Below the pieces are notes generated by a model. That model was not told the DNA's origin. It was given only the letters and a program-made list of their open reading frames with translations, and did not search any database. A stretch of DNA of 33,463 nt, taken from a virus. The stretch spans positions 1 to 33,463 of IMG/VR virus record IMGVR_UViG_3300049893_000717; one strand, given 5' to 3'. A program made the position numbers and the translations under genes. Below are positions 16,001 through 24,580 of the stretch, one piece after another (position 1 is the first letter of the stretch; each line of letters begins with the position of its first letter).

Positions 16001-16324
16001 GATCGACGCGCCGCCTCCGCCGCCGGAGAACGCGGTCCAGTCCTTCGTCGCGACGTCCTCGCAGTAGTAAGCGACGTCCGTGAGCGTATCGATCCGGCAG
16101 AGCCCGGAGATCCCGTTGCATGTAGTCGATCCGTCCACGGGAGGACCCGACTGGAGCAGGCAGAATCCGCCCACGGGGATCGTGAGCTGTCCGATCTCCC
16201 TCGGCTGCACCGAGATCAACTGTTCCCCGTCGATCGAGTTCGGCTCGAAGGTCGCGGGGGACGCGACTCGCGCGATCAGAGCGAGCAGGAAGACCGGGAC
16301 GAGAAGATAAATGAAGGCTCGCAT
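13004..16324 (-). CDS. Large exported cysteine-rich tailspike/fibre-like protein
   Basis: This encodes 1106 residues from ATG 16324 with GAGG 9 bases upstream; the longer frame to 16630 has no support. The first residues (AFIYLLVPVFLLALIARVAS, cut near PA) look like a signal peptide. The middle region (about residues 250-600) has short strands and turns with many Gly/Asn, compatible with a pectin-lyase-like beta helix as in tailspikes. Near residue 770 the ELGFLNQRAVRFYDSDN element is of the type found in phage fibre shafts. There are about 38 cysteines and two copies of a GVPxxCCTGAGxG module. No catalytic site can be assigned. It is a likely host-surface recognition protein, either virion-borne or exported. 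Confidence 0.6.
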   Translation of the reverse strand: MRAFIYLLVPVFLLALIARVASPATFEPNSIDGEQLISVQPREIGQLTIPVGGFCLLQSGPPVDGSTTCNGISGLCRIDTLTDVAYYCEDVATKDWTAFSGGGGGASISATGTQLLYRAGASEAGGLAGSSYGGDVLDLGTSTQLKTDRLQLGTGGCIEKVPGQTAFYINQNCNDDTVDPDLGDWVIDMVNVDAVVDISTMNQAQGMAALAKSIHPYTKATPTDSWRTVIWTGQSSWTLNNMKGYGTSDKTRVGVLIAPTTNTLDGNGLPEIDCTRDLAAGRLRIIMVDLEIDAVETAQDSLSRLISFGARDICGWKNAAPDTDADGEISGSVEVVGNFRSFGTDLTDSWQSGRIPFPVTITGYSTKTFNPVAFSGATQMNTNDFSMELNCGGTSNDHDDIGFYAQWYFSSSMPKIRVSSCGVGMLVPGGGGVSFENPVYAGTNLVGISDMTEYGGGLAVASDCESGTCSGTRANEYVSAYAAENALHFGRLISEGNTIANVVTWVGGWTVDAGYIHGNTADDMPLILGGGTRSDNRQICCEDPDGGGALTCDSPSVVSADSSDEWFGMFNYTGLFTYYGDVCFGPSAHKLLDVKAVSQISLRGTIADANTNFAGAWGISKCTANGVPWPCCTGAGTGSCVQPNVDVSGLVPMNGATLTPPTGYTGAWKYPTTDRVYIQNTYQPGEQGVNLVAGSGLSVTSVPIPGSYTTFTFAFAPSSITSLTLGDFNGDAPFSALRFDTGATDVRFSFPSDGVMQMTNGTELGFLNQRAVRFYDSDNTQYTGLKGYSNYTGNVDLLWRSQACSTGTVDSLRMPLTINASNEIQCSNANETISPRVAKGVDTNTSVAGVEFDFTVAEGATAHMPGGVTLCPTGEFQCACNDLAADGTFASCIGGVTGKTYTASYWGTTSDRGVPVRRNTNPMDATSLQPDECLIGAVDDASDCIAAGVPRACCTGAGAGANCAVPRIVCDDGSNDQEISIRNEGELIEITHLTIANPTSSGDEMSAEGVLRLPRWAGKMLRVDCEAYGVAGCTSATAKVCLGEDIDDDNCTTQLASLVCDTTGVSSSISQTFSAGDKISYIVTATSEGSPGDCNELEIQVHGTRN

Positions 16325-16326
16325 TT

Positions 16327-16671
16327 CTAATACCTCTGAGCGGCCGGGATGGAGACCGCAGCAACGGCAAGATTTGTCACCCCGTCCAGGTAGGTCACCT
16401 GAACGCGACCCGTACCGTCGTTGAACCACTTCGGCGGGACCGCCTTGCAGATGGCGATGGTTCCTGCGGTGATCGTCACGTCGAGATCCGGCGCGGAGAT
16501 GAACGGGTCCGTCGGCTGCGTTTGCGCCTCGAACCGCACCCTGAGATCGCCGCCGGACGTATTCCAGCACATCAGGTGCTCTTCCCCGGTGTTCGAGAAC
16601 GAGTCCCCGGTGATCGTTGCGTTCGACCATGTAATCGGGGTCTGGAGCTGCTGGATCGTCAGGACCGCCAT
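16327..16671 (-). CDS. Small beta-sandwich virion protein
   Basis: This encodes 114 residues starting in a TAATG overlap. The pattern LQTPITWSNATITGDSFSNT, then GEEHLMCWNTSGGDLRVRF, a VTITAGTIAICKAV strand pair and a GRVQVTYLDGVTNLAVAAVS end matches a frequent family of about 110-residue phage structural proteins (a GD-x-F-x-N-x-G motif followed by a beta sandwich). Members lie near capsid or fibre genes and are thought to be decoration or fibre-linked proteins. The exact role here is not determinable. Confidence 0.65.
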   Translation of the reverse strand: MAVLTIQQLQTPITWSNATITGDSFSNTGEEHLMCWNTSGGDLRVRFEAQTQPTDPFISAPDLDVTITAGTIAICKAVPPKWFNDGTGRVQVTYLDGVTNLAVAAVSIPAAQRY

Positions 16672-17303
16672 TACGGACTCACTTTCACGAAGCCGGAGTC
16701 GTTGAAGAGTGTCCCCGACGCTCCGGCGCTCGTCGGCAGATCGAAATGCGTTCCCTGCGTCATCTCGTACAGGGTCGTGTCGATTTTCTGAAGCGCCAGT
16801 GAGAGCACCGTCGCGGAGTCGATATCCCCGAGCGCGACGAGTGGGATCCCGAACGAGACCGTGTAGTCCTGCGTGATCGAGTATGGAACTTCGTCATAGT
16901 CCGCGTCGGTCCAAGGAGCGGTGAGCACGAGCTTGTCCGTTGCCGAAAGCGTCTGGACGATGTACGGGACGCCGATCCCGCTGACGTGGAAGTACGTCGG
17001 ATTGGGTCCGACCGATCCGGAGGTCCAGTTGCCAGGAGTTCCTGGTCCGAGCTGCGAGACCGTGATCGATGCAACGGCCCCGCTGATGACCGTCCCGACC
17101 GCTGGCAGAACTCCGCTCGTCCGGTAGATCCTGGCGTGCCGAAGCACCGGCTCATAGGACAGGAAGAACCCGGTCCCGTCCGCGCCCCAAGTGATCGCCT
17201 CTCCGACGACGAGCGCGCAGGACGGAACGACGAGCGTCCAGACGTGGAAGACCGTCGCGCTTCCATTCCTGACGACTGCGGTCCCGTTCTGTAGTGCGCT
17301 CAT
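16671..17303 (-). CDS. Tail protein downstream of TipJ
   Basis: This encodes 210 residues, starting 4 bases after the tip protein's stop with AGAGGTAGG as ribosome binding site. It is beta-rich throughout (TVFHVWTLVVPSCALVVGEA, ARIYRTSGVLPAVGTVISGA). One segment (YFHVSGIGVPYIVQTLSATD, then KLVLTAPWTDADYDEVPYSI) is of a type recurrent in phage tip and appendage proteins. A helix-like part (ALGDIDSATVLSLALQKIDT) near the C-terminus could mediate trimerisation or attachment. It probably joins the tip to the fibres or is a short fibre base. Confidence 0.65.
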   Translation of the reverse strand: MSALQNGTAVVRNGSATVFHVWTLVVPSCALVVGEAITWGADGTGFFLSYEPVLRHARIYRTSGVLPAVGTVISGAVASITVSQLGPGTPGNWTSGSVGPNPTYFHVSGIGVPYIVQTLSATDKLVLTAPWTDADYDEVPYSITQDYTVSFGIPLVALGDIDSATVLSLALQKIDTTLYEMTQGTHFDLPTSAGASGTLFNDSGFVKVSP

Positions 17304-17306
17304 CGC

Positions 17307-20300
17307 CTACCTCTTGGCCTGCTCGATCAGGAGGACTCCGTCAGGAGAAAGAGTGATCGTTCCGTTCGAGTTAGCGCGAGATGCCTCAACGATATACGTC
17401 GCGGATTGATTGACCGCCGGAGATTCATCAATCCAGATGAACGTGCTCGTGGTTTTGACAAGCGTAGAATTCGGTCCGGCGAACCATCTTGTTCCACCGA
17501 GCTGATCAGAAGATCCGCCAATCTCTCGCATAATGCGAAGCAACCCAGTCTGGATGATTTCTCTTTCGAGCGAGTTGTAATGGTTGATCTGCACGGTGAT
17601 CTTCAACTTTGTTTCTATATTAGCCACGGTGATCGTTGCGCGACCGACCTCGCGATATACAGGAGCAGCGTAGTTCCCAGTATTGTCCATTGTGAGCGTC
17701 GAAGCGGGGATCTCCAGCGTTGCGATTTCCGTGACTGCGCCAGGCTGAATGTCCGTCGTAGAAATGAGCTGCGATACCGGAACCAGCCCCGCAGTCGTCA
17801 CGTTCAGGACCGACGCATCGATCTCGCCCGTGATCGGGTTGAACGCGAACTCGTCGAACGCCGCGCACCGGATGTATGGGTTCAGATACGGAGTCCGCAC
17901 GGAGACCGGGAGCGTGCTCGCGCGGACGACTTCCGCGGCGGCAGTGAGCGGCACCGTCGGAGTCTGGGAGGACCAGACCACGATCCCGGCAAAGTCAGGA
18001 TCCGTCGGCGGTGCGACCTCCAGCAAAAACCCTCCGATGTTCGGAGTATAGACCGGGGAAAGCATCGCGGGGGCCTCATTGCGGACCGCCGTCTCCGCCC
18101 AAGGTCCCGTCCCCTTCGTCGTGTCGCGGAAGGCGACCCGGAAGCGGAACTCACGCCGCAGCGGCCCCGGGTCCTCCTGCTGCATCGAAAGCGTATATGC
18201 GAAGCCCGGGGTCTGAACCGACTGCTCTCGGACCACCTGACCCGTCTGCGCGTCGAGGACTTGGCAGACGTACTGGAGTGAGGCAGCCCCGACGAGCGAT
18301 GCCGCCTCGCCGAGGTTCTGGATCGTGTCTCGACCGTCGGCATGAGCCAGACGCCAGGTGAAATGCGCATCCCGACCTCGGAACACGGTGAGATCAGAGC
18401 CGTTGACCAGCCCGAGGCCCACGATCCTGTAGTCGAGGACGTCGATGTCGACGTCATCCGGCATATCGTGGAAGGTCGAGACCCATGAGGAGTAGGTCCC
18501 CAGTCCAGAAGCCGTGCGAACGCGGATCTCGTATCGCGCCCCGGTGGTCAGCCAGTCGACCGACAGGAGCGATGCGTCCGCCGGCCGCGTCGGCATCGAG
18601 ATCCACTGCCCTCCCTGCGCGCGCACCTGACCGTGAATCCAGATCGCCTCTACCTGCTCCGGCGACTGAGACTCGATCGATACCGGGATGAACAGCGTGT
18701 CGTTCTGGACGAACGGAGCACCGAGGATCGGCGCGGGGGGGCGCGCGTATCGCGACTGCTTGATGGAGGTCGAGAACGCGGGGATCGCCCCGCCCACGTT
18801 GAAGACGTCCTCCGAGTAGTCGGTGAAGGTCACGATCGCGGAGGCGTCTGCGCTAGGCTGAATCGAGAGGACGATCGCGTCGATGACCTCTTCCCCGAAG
18901 AGGCCGAACGCCAAGAGCTGCCCGACCTGAACGACCTGCTCATCCGCGAGGTTTGTCGGGATCGGGATCGTCGGCGTGATGGTCTTCGACTTCACCGGGG
19001 CCAGCGTCGCGGGGTTCGTCACCGAGTACGCGGGAGCAGAGATCGTCCCGCCCGTGTCGAGTGTGCGGATCGTGATCCCGTAGCTCTCTCCTGGGACGTA
19101 CATGACCTCGGTGTCGAGGTCGATGCTCGTGACGTGGTTCGATCCGTTGACCGCGATCGAATCGATCCGGCCCCACTCGACGTCGCCGAGGAGAACATCG
19201 TCCGAGAGCTTGACGCGATCCCCTCGCTCGAACCCCAGGTATTCCCAGTCCATCGTTCGCTGATAGCGGCCAGTGCGGAGCGCAGCGACACGGATGTGAT
19301 AGTCGGCGAGCTTCCAGACCTGATCCGACGTCGTAACGCCGAAGAACTGGAGATCCTCGAAGACGCGAGCGGTCGTCTCGTCATAGCCTTGCGCGTAGAC
19401 GACCCGCTCATCCTGCTCCCAGTCCTTGTCCGCGTTCAGGAAGCGGACGCGGAACGCATGAGGCTGATCGATGAACGAGAATGTTCCTTGCGTCCCCGAG
19501 CTGTTTCGCGGCGTGACCAGCCCGACTGCGAACTGCGGCTTATCGATCACGACGGAGTGCAAGCCATCTCGGACGATGTACGTGGAGCGCGCAGAAGCGA
19601 GGACGTCACGGATCGCGCCAGCCACCGTCGACTGGAAGTCGAACACTCCATCGAAGCGCCAGGAATACTGACCCGACAGAGGCTCGCAGAAGTCCGCGAA
19701 CTCAACGATGCGCTGAACATCGATCCGATTGTCGGAGATCGGCCTGCGCGTCGCGCTCCCGCGAAGGATGTCCGCATAGATCCACGCCGGATTGCTCGTC
19801 GGCTGCGGTGAGGTCCACGCGCCGCCCTGGTACTTCCTGAGCTTCGACGTCACGATCCCAGAGAGCTGATCGAGCGCGCCGTTGAGCTGATTCGATGCCT
19901 TGATCCGAACCGCGAGCAGCGAGATCCAAGACTTCGGCACTGGGTCAGTCGTGGGCTTGATCGACCGGATGCGCTGCCAGACTGCCGTCCCGAGCTTCGT
20001 CCCGCTCCCGGGGTACGTCCTGAATTTCCGGATCTGAACATCCCACTCACCGACCGCACCAGCGTCGATCTCGATTCCTGCGAGCTGATTCCCCTCACGC
20101 AGCGTGTACCATCGCCAGCGTGTGTAGTCGGCCGTCTGCTCCAAGACCTCGAACAGACCCCAGCGGCCATTCGGGAGATCGCCGTACAGACGGGTGTCGA
20201 TGCTCGGAGCGAACCAGTTCCCAGGCTGACCCACGCCGTTTCCCCAGTCGACACCGATCTGAGTCGCCCGACGGATGCGCACCTCGAAGTCGAGCCAGAG

Positions 20301-21350
20301 CGGATGCGTATGACCCGTTCCGGTCTTCAGCACGATCCCCGTCGGGAACGAGAAGTCGCATTCCATGAACTGAACGAGCGGAGCGCTCCTCGCAATCGGA
20401 GCGCCCGCCCAGTCCTGAGGCTCGACCCAGTTGTCATCGTTCTGGCCTGCAACGTAGAACTGCCGACCGACCTCGGTCTCGGTCACGTCCTGCGTGAAGA
20501 CATCCAGACCTCGTGTCGCAACCGATCGGCTGCCGGTCGCGACATCGACGTCCCAGATGATCCCGTCACCGTCGTCGACCTGAACCGTGACGTCGGAATA
20601 CTCAGAGAGCGCAATGTCCCCAATCCGCAGCGACGTGAGATCGAATTGAACGGGGCCGTAGCCGGCCGTGAACAGGCCGAAGAAGAACTGCTCTCCGTTG
20701 AACGTCCGCCGGTACGGGACTGCCGCGTACGGGAATCGAATCCGCTGAGTCCCGTATACCCTCCAGACCGGCTGATAGCGGAGGATCGAGTTCGGCGCAC
20801 CATTGATCGTCGGGGAGTCTGCGGGCGATGCGGTTCTCCGGCCGAGATCGTTCGACGGAGTCGGAACCAGCGCGCGCAGACCTGCGCCAATTCCGTAGGC
20901 GATTCCGCCACTCATCCCAGCTCCGACGATGAACGTCGCGAGCCCAGAGAAGAGCCCATACCCACCGACGAATCCAGCGACGGATGACCCAGCACCGATC
21001 GCCACGCCTTCAAGTCCAGCGGGGGCGAGAGCGACACCGACGTTCGCAAGGAACGTCCCAATCGCCGCGGCGGCTTCCGCCGCGTACGACGCGATCGCCG
21101 TCATGACCGCAATCACCGTCGCCGGGTCCTGCGGGATGCGACGAATGAGGACTGGAGCATCGGCTGGGATCGGATCGTCCCATCGATCGGGCGTGATCGC
21201 TCGGTCGCCAGCGACGACGCGCACCCCAGGCGGAGCGAGGCCGGTGAGGCCCGCTTGCGCGATGGCTTCGCGGAATGTGGATCCGTCGGGGAGATCGATG
21301 CTCTCCCTCGATCCGCCCACGAAGCGCCGGACTACGTGGACGGTGACCAC
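17307..21350 (-). CDS. TipJ/gpJ-like tail tip attachment protein
   Basis: This encodes 1347 residues from GTG 21350, preceded by GAGGGG; the open frame continues to 21782 but that part is shadow of the upstream genes. Residues 1-75 are a ubiquitin-like beta-grasp domain (TVHVVRRFVGGS, then a PDGSTFREAI segment) like lambda gpI. A Gly/Ala-rich hydrophobic region with several possible membrane-inserting stretches follows (about 75-165). The remainder is the long gpJ-type body with baseplate-hub-like and fibronectin-like strands. The TipJ family forms the conical tail tip, contacts the receptor and probably helps genome ejection. It lies directly after the NlpC/P60 gene, the conserved lambda K-I-J order. 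The fusion of gpI-like and gpJ-like parts is usual for TipJ members. Confidence 0.88.
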   Translation of the reverse strand: MVTVHVVRRFVGGSRESIDLPDGSTFREAIAQAGLTGLAPPGVRVVAGDRAITPDRWDDPIPADAPVLIRRIPQDPATVIAVMTAIASYAAEAAAAIGTFLANVGVALAPAGLEGVAIGAGSSVAGFVGGYGLFSGLATFIVGAGMSGGIAYGIGAGLRALVPTPSNDLGRRTASPADSPTINGAPNSILRYQPVWRVYGTQRIRFPYAAVPYRRTFNGEQFFFGLFTAGYGPVQFDLTSLRIGDIALSEYSDVTVQVDDGDGIIWDVDVATGSRSVATRGLDVFTQDVTETEVGRQFYVAGQNDDNWVEPQDWAGAPIARSAPLVQFMECDFSFPTGIVLKTGTGHTHPLWLDFEVRIRRATQIGVDWGNGVGQPGNWFAPSIDTRLYGDLPNGRWGLFEVLEQTADYTRWRWYTLREGNQLAGIEIDAGAVGEWDVQIRKFRTYPGSGTKLGTAVWQRIRSIKPTTDPVPKSWISLLAVRIKASNQLNGALDQLSGIVTSKLRKYQGGAWTSPQPTSNPAWIYADILRGSATRRPISDNRIDVQRIVEFADFCEPLSGQYSWRFDGVFDFQSTVAGAIRDVLASARSTYIVRDGLHSVVIDKPQFAVGLVTPRNSSGTQGTFSFIDQPHAFRVRFLNADKDWEQDERVVYAQGYDETTARVFEDLQFFGVTTSDQVWKLADYHIRVAALRTGRYQRTMDWEYLGFERGDRVKLSDDVLLGDVEWGRIDSIAVNGSNHVTSIDLDTEVMYVPGESYGITIRTLDTGGTISAPAYSVTNPATLAPVKSKTITPTIPIPTNLADEQVVQVGQLLAFGLFGEEVIDAIVLSIQPSADASAIVTFTDYSEDVFNVGGAIPAFSTSIKQSRYARPPAPILGAPFVQNDTLFIPVSIESQSPEQVEAIWIHGQVRAQGGQWISMPTRPADASLLSVDWLTTGARYEIRVRTASGLGTYSSWVSTFHDMPDDVDIDVLDYRIVGLGLVNGSDLTVFRGRDAHFTWRLAHADGRDTIQNLGEAASLVGAASLQYVCQVLDAQTGQVVREQSVQTPGFAYTLSMQQEDPGPLRREFRFRVAFRDTTKGTGPWAETAVRNEAPAMLSPVYTPNIGGFLLEVAPPTDPDFAGIVVWSSQTPTVPLTAAAEVVRASTLPVSVRTPYLNPYIRCAAFDEFAFNPITGEIDASVLNVTTAGLVPVSQLISTTDIQPGAVTEIATLEIPASTLTMDNTGNYAAPVYREVGRATITVANIETKLKITVQINHYNSLEREIIQTGLLRIMREIGGSSDQLGGTRWFAGPNSTLVKTTSTFIWIDESPAVNQSATYIVEASRANSNGTITLSPDGVLLIEQAKR

Positions 21351-21742
21351 CGGTAGAACCCCTCGATGCGTGGCCTCCACTTGCGAAGCGACTCCAGTCT
21401 GACCCCTGCTCCTCGCCTCGTGTGAAGCATGTAATCGGGATCGACGAAGACCCCGACGTGAACCGGATGCCCGAGGATCCGAAGCAGGACGATGTCCCCG
21501 CGGAACGGGTACTCGACATGAGTCCAGTGCGACGCCTCGCGAAAGATGAGCTTCTCCGTCTCCTTCTTTTCGCGGACGTCGTACTCGCCGACGTAGCTCG
21601 GGAGATCGATCGCGAACGACCGCGCGTAGATGATCCGAACAAGCCCCCAGCAGTCGAGACCGACGCTCGGATCCCGACCACCCTCGACGTAGGGCGCGCG
21701 AAGGATCTCGATCGGAAGGTCGAGTTCGACGGCTTGAGGCAT
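21332..21742 (-). CDS. NlpC/P60 tail tip peptidase (gpK-like)
   Basis: This encodes 136 residues, starting in a TGATG overlap with the DUF1833 gene. The catalytic Cys31 is in GLDCWGLVRIIY, His95 in GHPVHVGVFVD, and the third polar position is near His107 (YMLHTR). This is the standard NlpC/P60 papain-like triad that cleaves cell-wall peptides. In lambda-type tails the gpK homologue is needed for tip assembly and may open peptidoglycan locally during infection. It overlaps the tip gene by 19 bases, which implies translational coupling. Confidence 0.9.
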   Translation of the reverse strand: MPQAVELDLPIEILRAPYVEGGRDPSVGLDCWGLVRIIYARSFAIDLPSYVGEYDVREKKETEKLIFREASHWTHVEYPFRGDIVLLRILGHPVHVGVFVDPDYMLHTRRGAGVRLESLRKWRPRIEGFYRWSPST

Positions 21743-22218
21743 CAGAACAATCCCGGGAAATCCGCGGGCGAAAACATGTCACCCGGGAATCGTTGATTCA
21801 GCACGTCCTCGAAAGTCAGGTCCGCGGAAATGGTAACCGGCGTCCATTGCGTGGAGTACCAGCGGAAGTCGATCGGCCCGACCTCGATGATGTCCGTGGA
21901 CGATGCCAGGACCATCTCAATCGAGACCGTCGGCGGAGAGTTCAGTTCACCGATCGCCGAGAGGATTGTCCGGTCGACGTTGTCGAGGATGAGCTTCCCG
22001 ACCGGAGCCGTGTTCGGCTCTTCGACCGGGAGGACGATCTGAAACGGGTACGCGATGAACAGTCGGCCCTGAGACGTGACGTTCTCCGTGTTCGCGACGA
22101 CGCGGATCGGGTCTGGTAGCAGATCGTGATCGATGCTCATCAACGTCAGCAGGACATCCCCGCTCTCGCGAGAGAACAGAGCTTGCTTCGCTGCGGCTGT
22201 GAGGTTGATGCGAGGCAC
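21742..22218 (-). CDS. DUF1833-family minor tail protein (gpL-like position)
   Basis: This encodes 158 residues from GTG 22218 (TAGTG overlap with the upstream gene, GGAG 8 bases upstream). The central part has the family pattern: a RVVANTENVTSQGRLFIAYP strand, then KLILDNVDRTI and TVSIEMVLASSTDIIEVGP. The C-terminus FSPADFPGLF is characteristic of DUF1833 proteins. It occupies the place of lambda gpL between the gpM-like and NlpC genes, so it is likely to be part of the tail tip hub. No iron-sulfur cysteines like those of gpL are present. Confidence 0.82.
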   Translation of the reverse strand: MPRINLTAAAKQALFSRESGDVLLTLMSIDHDLLPDPIRVVANTENVTSQGRLFIAYPFQIVLPVEEPNTAPVGKLILDNVDRTILSAIGELNSPPTVSIEMVLASSTDIIEVGPIDFRWYSTQWTPVTISADLTFEDVLNQRFPGDMFSPADFPGLF

Positions 22219-22577
22219 TACAGAATCTCCACGAGAAGCTGAGCGGAGTAGACTCGATCCTGGGCTTCGCCTGGGACGACCATCGAGAACGCCGGAAAGC
22301 CGCCGACGATCCGGCAAGTGATCTGCGCGTCGGTCCTCGGATGCTCCCAGGTAAACGACCCGACGCCGCCGGCCAGATCCGTCTCCCAGAAATCGACGAA
22401 CTCACGAAGCTGCTTCGACGTGAAGTGCAGCGAGACCGAGAACGCTTCGATCGCCTTCGTGCTCCGCCTGCGAACCTTCTGCGGACCGACATCCATCGAC
22501 GTGCGAATGATCGTATCGTTTCGCGACATCTCGATGAGGTCAGACTGCTTCGGCAGTGAGGACCGCCACGCAGGCAT
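22218..22577 (-). CDS. gpM-like minor tail protein
   Basis: This encodes 119 residues, TGATG overlap with the tape measure gene. The arrangement RRRSTKAIEAFSVSLHFTSK, then LREFVDFWETDLAGGVGSFT, WEHP, and a final strand YSAQLLVEIL matches the distal-tail/minor tail protein family of lambda gpM: small beta proteins with an F-W-E-x-P-type turn. It lies directly after the tape measure gene as in lambda, and probably forms the distal tail ring. Confidence 0.75.
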   Translation of the reverse strand: MPAWRSSLPKQSDLIEMSRNDTIIRTSMDVGPQKVRRRSTKAIEAFSVSLHFTSKQLREFVDFWETDLAGGVGSFTWEHPRTDAQITCRIVGGFPAFSMVVPGEAQDRVYSAQLLVEIL

Positions 22578-24580
22578 CAGAACCCCCTCCTCGATGCGCC
22601 GTATTTCCGCTCCATCGCTTGCGCGATTGATCCGCCACGCTCCAGGTTCTCGACGACGAGGTCACCGACCATGATCCGCAGGGTATGAGGATCGGTTGCG
22701 CCTCCGCGCTTCCGATCGACGGAGACCTTCTCACCGGTAGAGTTGAAGACCTGCACCACCGTCCCTGACGAACTGCTGCGCGCGCCAGACAGCGGAATGA
22801 CCGCCTCCGGTCCTCGCTCCCCGAGCGCGAAGATCCCTGGGCGCGTCACGACCCCGCCGCTTGCGAGACCTGGGATCGTGATGCCTGCGGCTCCAGCGAC
22901 CTTTCCAATCCCTAGCTTCGCGAGTTCTAGCGCGACCCTCGTCATCTCCTCGATCACGACCTCGACGAATTCCTCGATGAACGCTTTACCGAGCGACTTG
23001 AATGCGTCCTCTCCGGTGCGTACCCATTCTCCGAAAGCATCGGCGACCTGCTGGTCGAAGTCCTCGAATGACTTCGACAAGCGATCGAAGAGCGTCGGAT
23101 TCTCCGCAGCCTGTTGCTTCTCGGCCTGCTTTACCGCCGTCTTCTCGACGACTCCAAGCAGCTCCTTCGCTCGCTTCAGCTCTTCCTCGGAGAGGCTTCC
23201 GGCCTCATGCATGGCTTCGAGCTGCTGCTCGCGAATGTCGAATTCCTTCTCGACCGCGAGGACGTATTCCTTCTGAGCAGCGAGCGCATCGATCTCCAGC
23301 TTTACGATGTCATCCAGAGCTTCTCGCCTATTATCGTCGGCTTGCTTCGCGGCATCGGCTTGTCGCTCGATGTCTCGAAGAATCGCCTGACCTCTCTGCT
23401 TCCTCTCCTTCTCCATCTCGTCGGCGAGCTTGGATTGACCTTCCTTGTCGATGATCCCGCCTGTCCCTCCGATCTTACCGGCGGGGGGCGGTGGAGATCC
23501 TGGCCCCTCAAGCTCCGCTCGCATCGCGGCGGCTTGCTGCATCTGCTCATTGAGCAGCGCATTCTCTCGAATGAAACGCTCACGAAGAGATTTCAGCCTC
23601 TCCTGCGCTCCGACGGATGCAATCCCGGTCGTTGTCTTCGCCGCCTTCTCTGCGCGCGCCAGCTCCTCTGATAGATCCCTGAGAATCTTTCCGTTCCGAG
23701 CGATGAGCTTCTCGAACTCTTCGAGCTTCTCCTGCTTCGATACTGTGAAGCCATCCACTAGACTCGCTAGTCCGTTGACGGCCTTGAGTGCTGCGTCGGC
23801 GAACTTCAGAAGAGAGTCCGCGTTATCGGTCAGAAACCGCTGGAACTTCGCCTTCAGCGCATCGTTGAACAGCTCCATCTTGTCGCCGAACTGTTCGAGC
23901 TTCTGGATGCCGTTGTCATCCAGCGCAATCCCGTATTCCTTGGCGAGCGCGATGTTCTTCTGCCACTCGCGCGCTTGGTCCTTGAACAGGTTGACCTGGC
24001 GCTCCGACCCCCTTCCGAAAACGATCTGCGACTTCGCCGCCTGATCCGACGAGTTCGCGAGGTTCGCGACCGCGACGCCGAGCTTCTCGAACAGCGCAGC
24101 GGGGTTTTGCAGGTCGATCCTATTCAGCGTTAGACCGATGATCCCGAAGGCGTCCTTGACCTGGTTCAGACCTCCGAGTTCCTTGGACGCCGCACGGAGC
24201 GCGAACCGGAGTGATGTGTCGAACTCCCCGACGCTGATCCCCGCGAGCTTCGCGGCCTCGCGCATCTCTTGAAGCGCGACTGTGCCGACCCCCAAAGCGT
24301 CGGCAGTGTCCTTGATATCCGATGCGGTCTGGACTGTAGTCCTTGCGAACTGAACCAGTTGGCGGGTGACCAGACCGACAGAGATCCCAGCAAACGCCTT
24401 TGCGAATACAGAACCGACCGCAGAGAACGACTTCTCGATTGATGTCGCTGTTCGCCTCGTCTGCGATTCGACTCCTTCGAGCGACTTCAAAACAGAGGCG
24501 TTCGCCTTGCGAAGGTCCGCATCGAGCGTGTCGAATTTGACGCGCAGCTCGACGAAGGCTTCCTCGATCGTCGTACTCAC
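22577..24580 (-). CDS. Tape measure protein
   Basis: This encodes 667 residues from GTG 24580, which overlaps the stop of the frameshift product (GTGA). The N-terminal 120 residues are helical (FVELRVKFDTLDADLRKANA, then a TSIEKSFSAVGSVFAKAF segment) with a short hydrophobic stretch. Coiled coils cover about residues 290-510. The C-terminus has the lambda tape-measure signature GLASGGVVTRPGIFALGERG followed by PEAVIPL. The protein sits in the tail lumen and sets tail length. At about 1.5 angstrom per residue, 667 residues imply a tail near 100 nm. Its position after the G/GT chaperones and before the tip genes is canonical. Confidence 0.92.
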   Translation of the reverse strand: MSTTIEEAFVELRVKFDTLDADLRKANASVLKSLEGVESQTRRTATSIEKSFSAVGSVFAKAFAGISVGLVTRQLVQFARTTVQTASDIKDTADALGVGTVALQEMREAAKLAGISVGEFDTSLRFALRAASKELGGLNQVKDAFGIIGLTLNRIDLQNPAALFEKLGVAVANLANSSDQAAKSQIVFGRGSERQVNLFKDQAREWQKNIALAKEYGIALDDNGIQKLEQFGDKMELFNDALKAKFQRFLTDNADSLLKFADAALKAVNGLASLVDGFTVSKQEKLEEFEKLIARNGKILRDLSEELARAEKAAKTTTGIASVGAQERLKSLRERFIRENALLNEQMQQAAAMRAELEGPGSPPPPAGKIGGTGGIIDKEGQSKLADEMEKERKQRGQAILRDIERQADAAKQADDNRREALDDIVKLEIDALAAQKEYVLAVEKEFDIREQQLEAMHEAGSLSEEELKRAKELLGVVEKTAVKQAEKQQAAENPTLFDRLSKSFEDFDQQVADAFGEWVRTGEDAFKSLGKAFIEEFVEVVIEEMTRVALELAKLGIGKVAGAAGITIPGLASGGVVTRPGIFALGERGPEAVIPLSGARSSSSGTVVQVFNSTGEKVSVDRKRGGATDPHTLRIMVGDLVVENLERGGSIAQAMERKYGASRRGF

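Noticed and set aside
16325-16630. Extension of the 1106-residue protein upstream of its signal peptide
   Set aside because: It lies within the neighbouring gene in another frame and would bury a clear signal peptide; ATG 16324 has its own ribosome binding site.
18633-19811. A 392-codon + strand frame opposite the tip protein
   Set aside because: Same antisense register effect; the translation is low-complexity Arg/Asp text with no domain, and there is no ribosome binding site.
21351-21782. N-terminal extension of the tip gene to 21782
   Set aside because: It overlaps the NlpC/P60 gene completely and reads as shadow sequence. GTG 21350 has a ribosome binding site and gives the expected beta-grasp N-terminus.
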